Shown here piece by piece: positions 34,660 to 45,500 of a stretch of DNA of 64,000 nt. The position numbers and the translations under genes are program-made. Position 1 is the stretch's first letter. Each line of letters starts with the position of its first letter. The stretch is from Nectonema munidae (Eukaryota > Nematomorpha > Nectonematoida > Nectonematidae): positions 2,728,001 through 2,792,000 of the forward strand of contig JAUIRK010001052.1 in assembly GCA_030549495.1 (NCBI GenBank), in the 5' to 3' direction. Under the pieces are notes generated by a model that was not told the origin of the DNA, made no database searches, and worked only from the letters and a program-made list of their open reading frames with translations.

Positions 34660-36321
34660 AAGATTATAAAGTATAACCTTTTATTTTTATATTGCTCAGT
34701 TTTGTTGTATGAGGATATATGACGCCAGCGGATATAGGAAATTTTAATTCTACCAAAACAATTTGTATAACATTATTTAAACGGTCGTTTTTCGATAATA
34801 ATTCATTTAAAATATTTTTCTTCTAGTATGCTTAACCATTTATTATTCTAACACAGCCAGTACAATTTAAAAATAATTTTGTTTAAAAAAATGTTTTATA
34901 TCAGATTTGTCCTAGCTTTTTTTGACGCCAGCCGTACTTAGAAAATAATTTGGGCTTCGCATCGTATTATGTTCTTTACTGATTTACTATTGTTTATTAT
35001 AGAACCAATCAGTTACGGTAAAAAATAAAAATAAATAAATTATAGATGTAAAATGAGGCTAAGATGTCCGGCTCTCAAAAACTCGTTTTTTGAATACTCT
35101 GTCTGAAATTTTCATAAAACTTCAGAGTCTGAAATTAAAGAAAAATGATCACGTCCTCTAAAAAGCTCCAAAAAGGCAAATAAAATGTATAATTTCGATT
35201 AATCGAGACATATTTAGATTAAATATACAAAAATAGCAAAGGATGCGCTCGTATAAAAAATAGTAAAGCAGCCGATCTTAGAAAATTTGTTTTCAGAAAA
35301 CTGAGTTTCTGAGTTGAATCGTGGAGACTATTATGTTTGAATGGCTATAAAACTATTATATTTAAATTGATTATTATTAATAGTTATAATACTATTATAT
35401 TGATTTATAATTACTATTATAACTAGCTAAGTAAACTAACTTATAAACTAATAACTCGCTTGAGACGAATTTTCTAAGAATGAATTTTCCATTGCGAGTT
35501 TTCTGAGGCCCCGTTTTTAAAATGTGTTAAGATGTGTTGGAAAACTAATGAAAGTGGAGTTCATGTGTGGCAGTAGACTATAATTGTGCATTGCCTTATA
35601 TTACTTATATTCACAAGATTCAAAAATGCACAATCTTTCAAAAGAGGAAGCGTGTCGCATTTGACAGTACTGAGGACCGCATGTGGCCCGAGCGCTGTGA
35701 TTTGACAACATGGAAGAGTTTTGGCAACACTGTTTTAAATGAGTGCTTTTTAAGGAATTTAAAAAGATTTTTCAAGATTCTTGTATTATTTTATATAATA
35801 CAGGTATGTGTGTGCTAAGGTATTGTATAGTTGTCATCAAGTTATGTACGTATTTTTATTTTCATCTCAAGAATCAATGCAAGGTATAAAAAAATACTAC
35901 TGATTCTACATACTTATAAATATCTGAAACATTTCCATTCCATAAAACCTTGAACATCTGAGTGTCTGTGTGCTTCACCATCGTCATGAGAACATGATTG
36001 TAAAAATAAAATTGATAAAATGATAGTTACTATATTTTTAAAGAACTTAATGATGTTTTTAATTATCCTCAGGAGTATAGCCTGCGATAAATTGTTCAAA
36101 ACTTGAAATATCTTTCTCCACCTGAATATGTAGATTGTATGATTTTTCATTGGCTCAACTGCGAAATATCCTACAAGACCGTGTTTTCATAACTTTTACT
36201 ACTCAACGCCCCCTTACAAGACTTTTTTAAATGAAACACCTTTCTTAGACCACATTACTTCAAGGAAACGGCCCTCTTGTAAAATATATAATCCCTGTTT
36301 CAATCAAGAAAATTTTTTAAC
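34660..36321. other. AT-rich non-coding stretch
   Basis: About 1.6 kb with no supported gene. Low-complexity TATTA blocks lie near 35330-35450. The open frames at 35567-35818 and 35914-36150 show no domain. Confidence 0.45.
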
Positions 36322-36388
36322 ACTTGTTATTCGTAAGTTTTCACAGCGTCCCCCAAGAATGTCAAAACGCCCATTTTGGGAACGACTG
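36322..36388. repeat. hAT-like right terminus, related to 41803-41868
   Basis: TTATTCGTAAGTTTTCACAG, AGAATGTCAAAACGCCC and TTTTGGGAACGACTG match 41803-41868 (TTATTCGTAAATTTTCACAG, AGAATTTCAAAACCTCG, CTTTGGGAATCCCCG). The terminal CAGTCGTTCCCAAAA, read in reverse, is a hAT-type end. The left end was not found. Confidence 0.5.
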
Positions 36389-37327
36389 CTTTAACAGAAA
36401 CGTTGGAGCTGAGTTTTTGAATACTTATCAAAAGATACGTTCATTCACTGAGCTTATTAAATAAATTTGGAATACATCGTGAGTATTATTTTGCATTGAT
36501 TTGTATTATATATTATATATAGATAGAGTCCTTAGAAAAGAAAATTGTTAATCACACGCAATAAGGAAAGCGATATTTTCACTTAAATACATATTTTATA
36601 TATTATTATGTAAAATTTTAACTTATATTATTTATCGATGATGCTCAATCAAAATCAATAAATTATTATTATTCTTCTTTCTGCTATTTTCGTTGTTGTT
36701 ATCACTATTGTTGGCATTGATAATATCGATTTTTTAAATGCAAAATTCTAAATTTGTTTTTACCATTCTTTTATAGGAAGTGTGTTACTTTTTTGTGAAT
36801 GAGGAGCTAGCACTTTTCTTGTTCTGTATTGAAAAGAAAGTAGATTTTTTCTCACAATTTTTTTTATTTGTGTCACTTGTGTTTTCAGGGTTACTTTCTA
36901 TTTATTAACTTAGCTTTCCGATTCCCTTAATTTTATAGGCGTGGATCTTTATAAAATTGGAGCACTCGTTTGTCTCATCGGTACAGTTAAAATCAGTTGC
37001 TATGATCCTGCTACATTTTGTAGCATAGTGAAATATATGTATTTTGGTTATGCTTATTCTCAATGTATAAATGTTTATGCTAATAAGCATTTATCTATAA
37101 TCTATATAGAACTGTGTGCATCTTTTCACTTGATAAAATTTTAAAAAATGTATATAATATATATACAGTAAAAATACTGTGAAAAGAAAAAGATGCCGTA
37201 TTCTTTACACAGAACTATTTTTAGAGTTTGATTTGATGATCAAAACAAATTGCTACCTATCATACACAAACTTCGGCACGACTTTTAGCAATATTTACAA
37301 GTTTTAGAATAATTATTATTTTTCTTT
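36389..37327. other. AT-rich non-coding stretch
   Basis: No supported gene. The open frames at 36905-37144 overlap on both strands and show no family signature. Confidence 0.45.
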
Positions 37328-37418
37328 GATCCTACATCAAGCTTGCTTTCCTCATAGTTCGATACAAGCGGCGCAATTGTGCCTTTTCGATGAAAACACC
37401 CCACGGTATCATTTATAT
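37328..37418 (+). repeat. tRNA-derived SINE S1, 5'-truncated copy
   Basis: It begins within the B-box region (GATCCTACATCAAG), continues CATAGTTCGATACAAG and CAATTGTGCCTTTTCGATG and ends CCCCACGGTATC. 5' truncation is usual for elements copied by target-primed reverse transcription. Confidence 0.65.
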
Positions 37419-37660
37419 CAGCAAAACCTAGCATTATTATTTTTTAGAATTTCAGAATAACTACTGAGCTATCTATTAGTTTTGCATCTAAAAGAAAATG
37501 TCTTATTTATTATCGAAACATTTTTGTTATTTAGGAATATAAGAAAACTTACTTAAAAGCAAAAGTTAAAAATAATTATGAGTTTCATTGATGATGATAG
37601 ATAGTAAAAAATGCTATGAAAATTAGTCATGGGACGATACCAAAGTTTTGTACTATTCAG
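37419..37660 (+). repeat. Dispersed repeat R2, copy 2
   Basis: This is the partner of 28196-28493. It continues into TAGTCATGGGACGATACCAA, the left end also seen at 28494, and then diverges. Confidence 0.65.
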
Positions 37661-38651
37661 ATTACTTTTTAATTGAAACCTATTTTTTTAATTGAATACT
37701 TAGTTTATTTTTCACAAATCGATTATGTATTCAATTAGCAGTTATCTTTGATTAAGATGAAAAACATCAAAATTTCTCTATATTCTTATACCTAACACAA
37801 ATGATAATAATTACATTATAAAACTTTTACACAAGTGGCAAAAACATCATAAAAATAATAATAAATCCGAAAATGACATAAAATTCCACTTTAACCAATG
37901 TGAACCCATCAAACTTTTAACAGTGTTACATATCCTACCTTCTATCCATGACACCGCTAGAGGAAAAATTATATTAAAAAAATGCACCTCCTTATTAACC
38001 CTTTAACAGCTCATGCCCCATTAATAGAACGTAGACAAAACCAAATTTTTGATGAAATTCAAAAGAGATTGACCAAAGTAATCTGCTTTAAGTGGACTGT
38101 TAGGTTAATTGCATCACGAAAACACAAATAAACCACACAATCAACCAATCTCTTTACCGCAACTTCTATTTTGTCTTAAACAATTGATACCAAACTGAGG
38201 ACAACCTTTGCCTGATTACATGCTTTAACAATAAACTGAATCTACAAGATGCTAAGAACAAAAGAGCCCTCAAGTCCTTGGATTATCATTTCCAATTAAA
38301 ACACTTTTTCCGAACCCACAGAAGTCAGAAATAAAAACTCCTGATCATAAATTTTTTTACCTTCAACGAATTTAATATACAAAGAAGGACATTACATCAA
38401 AACTTTTCCCTTTTCTCAATTCAACTCGTCTTCACTCTTACATCTCCATACAATTTTTAGATGTGGAGTTATTAACTTTTTTCTAACCTTGTTCTATTTA
38501 AAACCGCTAACTTAGATAAATCTACAAATTCTTTATACTAGATCAAGCCCTACTCAATAAAATTAATCAAATTTATGCATAATTTTTTCAAAAATTTAGA
38601 GAACGAATTTTTGAGTAATAACTCTGATTCTCAATTCTAATCACAATACGC
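37661..38651. other. Non-coding, C-skewed stretch
   Basis: Like 8030-8640 and 10281-11175, the + strand is rich in C and poor in G between about 37780 and 38580. It may be a decayed LINE fragment, but no motif is readable. Confidence 0.3.
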
Positions 38652-38945
38652 ATCTAGATCAGTGTTTTTCAAACTGTGCGCCCTGAAGCTTCAGTAGTTC
38701 GATGAAAAAGAAATGCGTCGTGAAAAAAAGAAAGAACACATAAAATGCGCAAGTGTAAACAAAGTGCAGAAAAGAAATAGGAATTACAATCTGCAGATCA
38801 TAAAAAGTTTACATATAAATTGTGGATGCTGAATAAATAAAGCTAGTGAACAAAATTTCTTCTCGATTTATTACACGTAAATATAATGGGGCGCGAGGCA
38901 TCTGTGGGTCACAGCAAAAAAAGTTTGAAAAAAACTGACCTAGAT
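38652..38945. mobile_element. Short non-autonomous hAT element
   Basis: The element spans 38660-38937. The ends are CAGTGTTTTTCAAACTGTGC and, in reverse, CAGTTTTTTTCAAACTTTTT. Flanks are ATCTAGAT (38652-38659) and ACCTAGAT (38938-38945), a 7 of 8 match that fits the hAT preference for a central CTAGA. It is non-coding and lies about 350 bases upstream of the first syndapin coding exon. Confidence 0.8.
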
Positions 38946-39294
38946 TGATTTATTATTGTTGCTTATTTTGTAAAAAACTTTCTAGTTATAAACTTGTTCA
39001 TTTATTTAGTTTAAGCAAATTATTTATTGGCATTAATTAATTAGTTAAATTAGCTAAAAGCATTTTTATACATAAAATAGTTTATATCACTTACTCTCAA
39101 TTTTGAAATAAAGAAGCTGTTTTACTTTAATCGCAGAATTAGAACCTAAAATGATTTCCAGGTGACAATTCTAATATCTGTCGTGATTATATCTAATTAT
39201 TGACTTCTAACGAAAAGTTTTTCATGCCCTGTAAGTCAATTAGAAACTGTAGTTTTTTAACTAATATTTTAAAAATATATTAATCAATTTTCAG
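38946..39294. promoter_or_regulatory. Sequence upstream of the first syndapin coding exon
   Basis: An intron 3' end is visible: a T-rich tract then TTTTCAG ending at 39294. This implies at least one non-coding exon further upstream, so the promoter is not here and was not located. Confidence 0.5.
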
Positions 39295-39544
39295 ATATAA
39301 CGATCTAAATTGTCTGTGGCTATCAAGAATTTTATGCATTCTTCTGACGAGCATTCGACTTTTAGTTCTGGTGATAGTTTTTGGGACATAGGGCAATACA
39401 AACCAAGTGTCAAACGGATAGAAGATGGATTAAAGTTATCCTCAGATTTAATTTCCATGCTACAAGAAAGATGTTGCATCGAAGAAGGTTATGCCAAAAG
39501 TCTACGATCCTGGTCTAAAAAGTGGAATGAAAAGATTGAAAAAG
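39295..39544 (+). CDS. Synd: Syndapin exon with start codon
   Basis: The exon follows TTTTCAG. 39295-39333 is 5' untranslated and contains the in-frame TAA at 39298. Coding runs 39334-39544 (residues 1-70 plus one base) and ends GAAAAAG before GTAACT. It encodes the N-terminal F-BAR helix, including SFWDIGQY. Confidence 0.92.
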
Positions 39545-42500
39545 GTAACTAATGTTTTTTCAACATTCATTTCCATCGCCTCTTTTTTTATACAAATTTG
39601 ATTTTGGCGCCTGTGTATATTTATTATCAAATATTTCCTTTTAATAACATTTATTGGTTAATTTTATACTCTGTGTATCTCGTTTATAAGATATTGTCTT
39701 GAAAGATCAACTTCATACTCATCAATCTAATTTTCAAATTAATTTGTATGCAATACTTTCCCAATTTTTCATTTTTAAAATTTTTTATCTTATTCTTCTT
39801 TAATATTATTTTCTGTTATTATTTCAATATATTATATCGTTCGTTCCGACTACTAGTACTTACAATAATCCCACTCCGATTGCAAATATTTAAAAAAATA
39901 ATAAGTTCGACACCAACGCTTCGCTTCCGACTACGAGTGAGAAAGGGACACTCCATATGCTTACAAAAATAGACGATTTCTTTCTTTAAAATACTTAAAA
40001 AAAACTCCTAAATTTTATTAGATACCGACTCCGATTCCCTTAAAATCGACGAATCCCCAAACCTGATTATAAGTACTTTTGTTTTGAACAAGTAAATAAT
40101 AATAGAATACTTTGTTAACATTCTTCCTAGTGAGACGCGTTTCCTTGTTTGAAAATTGCAGGTTTACGCCATGTAGAGGCAAATTGCCGAATCAGTCCGG
40201 TACATAGGAATAGTGCTCCTGCAGACATTTATTTGGCCACGTCCCACCCATTCTCTCTCCTTTTCGTGTTCTTTTTAGAAATATTAAAAATTTAATTTTT
40301 CAGTCGTATTCACTAAATAATATTCAAAAGATTATTTAATGACTCTTCAATACAAGTATCAAAATTTGGAAAAAAGTAGTAGATTTGCAATATCAAATTC
40401 ATAAATTCTTATACTTATTTAAAGAGTTAAATCAGGAATGGGCAACAACAGGGGCGGATCCAGAACCTCTTTAACGGGGCCAGTTTTGTTTCTATAACTT
40501 TTAAAAATATTTTGTTGTAATAAAGTTTTAATTCTCTTTTCATATGAGTTTCATTTTGCATAATAATTATTGTATATTAAATATCTATTTAATATAGATA
40601 TAGAAATATCAAATATTTTTATAAGTAAATGTAACTTAAGAAATAAATGAATTCTAAAACCATCATATCAAACATGGATGATAATTTTCGTAATTTATTT
40701 TTTTTCCTATATAATTTCAAAACCGTTTTGAAACGTAATGTGCTATATATAGAAAGAAAGACAGGGGCGTAAGTAGGGTTGGTTAGATGCTCGATTCGAT
40801 AACTCAAGGTCTTGGGTTCGATCCCGCATCAAGCCTGCTTTTCTCATAGTTCGATACATGAGGCGCAATTGTGCCTTCAATACCCTATGGTACCCTTACC
40901 TTTATATGCCACCGCTGCATATACTTGAATGATTTCATCTAATATATGTAGTAAAAAATATAGCCTGACAGCTTCTTTCATCTAGCACGTTTGAAATAGA
41001 ACAAACAATATTCTTACTGTTTTTTTATATCCTAGAAAAGTAATAGTAAAACATTTAGAAGAAGTTCTCTGTAGGTGAAAGATGAAGAATAAGATAAGGA
41101 ATAAATAGTTATACTATTGTGTCCTCTAAACTTTCTTTGTGTCTATCTATAACCATAAATTTAACTTTATGTTATACCTATAATTAGTCTTACTTGACAA
41201 GTGCATCTACTTTCAAACTTGTAGAAAATCAACAGCTTCTTAAACCCCCTGCTTGACGATGATTCACCTTAGGTTAAAACACTTATAATATATTTATCCA
41301 TTATGTTAAGTTTTTCTCGAAAATAAATTAGAAACACAAAAATATGCCTTCAAATAGTCGTTTAAAATTAGATTCTCTACTTTTGAGAAATTATATTACA
41401 AACCTTTAAAAAATAAATTATACGATACATCAATTTGAAAATAATAATGGTATGCATCCAGATTATTATTGGTTCAGGCTGCAGAAATCTCTATATAGCA
41501 TTTTTATAATGCTTTATTTCTCTCATCAGTTTTCTGTGTAAGAGAGTGAGATATGATTATGCAAATTGACAAAATGGTTGCGATTTTGTGTAAATATTTT
41601 CTAAAACTTATTAGAATTATCATTGTTTTGGAAAAAGTAGGAGGTATACAGTAGGGTAGGTCTATTATGCAATTGATAGTTTGGACAATCAAAAGATAAA
41701 TCAATAAAATCATTCATAAACGTTTTAGCGTGAATTATTCGATAACTTTTTGAGGAAGTTCACTTTTAGTTTAATTTGAGTTCTATTTTTAATACCCGAT
41801 ACCTCTTATTCGTAAATTTTCACAGCGGCCATAAGAATTTCAAAACCTCGAACTTTGGGAATCCCCGATATAGAGTTACATAAATATCTCCAGAGTAATA
41901 ACTAAAAATGCAAAGAATATTAGAAATGCGCTAAATTTTACAATAAGTTATTTTTACTCAAGTTATTGGACATTTTTTAGTGCTGATGCAATTTTTTCCT
42001 TATTTTTGTCTATTTTTTTAAACCCATTCCTTAATTATTTCAAAAGATAGATGCCCTAATTTTAATTTGAATAAATTATGCCCTCAAGCTAAAATATAGT
42101 TAATTAATATAAATATAAACGTCTCAGGCTAGTAATCTTGTGTAACATTTATATAGGTGCTCTTATATAAATATAACAACTCATAAAGTATCTTGTTAAA
42201 GCTTCTCTCAACCTTAAATTTTAAAAGCGTCTATATTTCCGCTTCTTTTTTTTCATTTTTTAAATAAAATAGGTGAATACTTTTTATAAAAAATAGGTAA
42301 ATTTATATGTTAAAACATTCCTTCTTTTGGGCATTATAATCTATACAAATATCGAGAATAAGCGAGTAAATCATATGTACTGTTTTATAATGAATTATCA
42401 GCTTTTTGAAATATTTAACCCTTTCTTTGGAAGATAGTAAAAATATCTGGATTTTTTTTGTAATAATTCTTTTAACCTATCTAAGAGTGAAAGAAAAAAA

Positions 42501-45500
42501 GATAGAATTTGCTTTAATATCTCTAAAATAATTTGATGGGTCATAAGTGACCCATTGTAACTTACCGTGTTTAGTATGGGTCATCAGTGACCCATTATGT
42601 GATAGAGGACATGCATATATTACGTAACGCAAAACGAATGAAATTAGTCAGATTTTTGTCAAGTAGAAAGCATTCTCTCCATTTTCTGCTGGACTTAAAT
42701 TGAAAAAGACTCATTCCTCATATTATCCTATTATATTCTTCCCTTATATTTAATAATAGCCTGATATCCTTACGTTACTTTTAAAAATGCTAGATTTTTT
42801 CATCTATTTATCTTTAATTTTGTTTCCCCACCCCTATGTTTGCATCTTTGACTAAAACTAAATGCTCTAAAATGCAACACTAAAAAACTAGCGTTGATAT
42901 AAAAACGAATGAAATTTTTTATTATAAAAGTTTCCATAGAATTTTGAGTGCTGTTAAATGTATAATATATTGTGTCAGGATATGAAATATTTATTCAATG
43001 TATCATTCAATTTCTTAGTTAGACAATATCCATTTATAGATTGTGCTGTTTGATGAAAATGCGCTTTATTTTGTTAAATTAATTAAATTAAGCCGTTTTA
43101 AGCTAAAATTATTTATATTGTCAAGAAAAATATAAATTTTTAGTCAAGTCTCCCGATAGACCAAATTACAAATATCTGCAGTTTCTCTTAGGAGTATTAA
43201 TCTCAATATCATTATGATTAGGTCCCGAGTATGGTTCGATGCAAGATGCATGGAGAGCTCCTTTGGTTGAGGCTGAACGAATTTCAACCATCCATTTAAA
43301 TATTCGCGATCGTATTTTGAACCAAGCAATTCCACCTATAAAAGACTGGCAAAAAGAAAATTTCCATAAGTCTGTCATGGGTGTCACTAAAGAAAGCAAA
43401 GAAATGGATGAATTGTTCAGAAAAGTTTTTTTTTATTCAATTATTATTTTTTTCCTTACTATGTTTTTTTTTGCTTTATCTTTTGCTTTTCTACAAATAT
43501 CTTAACTGTGTTAGACAGGATTAACCTTCGAAACTGTACCATATGCCCAATTTTATACCGTGAATTATTTACGACAGTTCAATCAAAGCCCGATTAAATC
43601 AAATCATGTTCACGGACAAAATTTGATCAGTACCTAATACCAGAGGTGCGTGTCTATAAAATTTTTGAGGTAAAGTTTAAACAAGTGTAACAGATTCATT
43701 GTCGTTTTTATCTGAAGATAATTGCAGCTCTCAAATAGTAGAATATCAATCTGCACTACAATTCATATAATGAGTGATCATTTTAAGGGCAAAATAAGGC
43801 ATGATAAACTTTGTTAACTTAAATCATCGCTATCACAGGGAACCTGTTTTCAACAAAGTGTGCAAATCCTCAGATGTTGCAAGGACATCTCAACGATTTT
43901 TTCATTAGCTTAAAATTTTATCACTTAAAATGTTAAATTGTGTTTCGTTCAATTTTCATCCGTGGCATGGGCAAAGATCTGTAAGTAATTGAAGAGTTTT
44001 TTGATTTAGTCATCAACAACTTGAACTTAGCTGTTTAAAACAAGTGTACCTGTTTATTGCCTGATTGGGACGAGCTCTTTTGAAAAGCAATGAAGCTACG
44101 GAATGTCATGGATCTCGTGATCAGCTCGTAATACCATCCATCACGGAGTTTGAATCATCATCAATTCAAGACCGTCCTGGAGCAAATGAATAGCGAATAT
44201 GGAGAGCAGCTTTATCGCCCTGATTTAAGCTGGCTAAGTCGACTAATGTTTGGAAGAGATTCTTTGCGCTTGTAGATAAAATACGTGTGTTTTGGGTTAT
44301 AAATCAAACAGATGTTTCAGAACTGGTTGACATCACCAAGCGCATGAATACACTCAATTTGAGATTCGAATGTGAGTTAAACATGATTATGTAAATGAGG
44401 GAGAAAATCACTGCTTTACAAGGGAGACTGCGCCTGTGGGAAAAACAATAACTAACTAAATAACTATTTCGCATCTCTGAAAATATTGAATTTAGGGGAC
44501 TGTGAAGCATTATCGTGTGTAGAATTTATTAACATAGAGAAAATTACGCAGACGAATTCAGTATTGAAGAAAATCAAGCAATAGCTTCATATCTTTTTCA
44601 AGAATTAATCTTTAGCATCTGATTCAACTAATGTTTAGTATCTGATTAACATTTACTAAGTTTTTTATTGATCTATCTATAAAAATGATACACGTCTCCA
44701 AAGGTGAAACTATACTTTATCTTTTTGAACTCACCCCTTCGTTAAATTGTTTTACCGTTTTTCTCCGTCTCACATCACAACCAAGATCGCAATAAATAGT
44801 ATTGTTTTGCTTATTTTTTCTTGGTAAGATTTTTTGATATTTTGGTTCAAACGTTTTGGACCTTAGGATCAAGTCGCTAATATATATATATATACTCAAA
44901 TCACCATTACTCTCTGTGATAACTTATTTTACCTTTATTATTTCAGACCCAAAAACCATGGGCCAAACTTTTAAAGAGAGTGATCGAAGCAAAGAAAGCA
45001 TATCATTTGGCTTGTAAGGGAGAAAAGAGTGCCATTTTACAAGAAAACAACGCTAAAAATGATACCAGCAAAAGCATAGAAGAGGTAGGTTTCATTTATT
45101 TTAGCACCGAATCTTTATTTGATATTCTACTGACTATTTTAAGACTAGCTTTATTTTATAGATTAGTCATCTTTTGAAGTCCCTCATTTTTTTTCTCAAA
45201 TGAGCATTTGATCTGTTATCTCACTCAGTTTAACTCTGATACTTGTAGTAAAGTATTCACTCGAAATAAACATCTAATGTATTGAAACTTGAATGTTACT
45301 TTTGGGCTTTTTTCTTCTAGTTTCTTGTTTTTGTATTACTATCGATAAGTAAATACTATTCTTATACAAAATACATTAGTCTGTTCGTGTGTACAGAGTT
45401 GGCAAATACATTATACACCTACAAATATTTTAGATGTTTATTTGTTTCTATATTATATTATCTAGGAGTTGTGAGTGACTTAACGCACGTTTGGACGATG

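Larger units (their letters stand above)
39545..43221 (+). other. Syndapin intron 1
   Basis: A 3677-base intron. It holds a reverse R3 repeat (about 39840-40075), a hAT-like left end CAGGGGCGGATCC at 40450, an S1 SINE (40762-40905), a hAT-type terminus (41803-41868) and a piggyBac-like terminus (42415-42600). No open frame within it is convincing. Confidence 0.8.

Noticed and set aside
40450-40920. hAT element from CAGGGGCGGATCC (40450) to CCACCGCTG (40917)
   Set aside because: The inner end similarity is poor and the flanking 8 bases do not match, so I list only the left end as a hAT-like fragment in intron 1.
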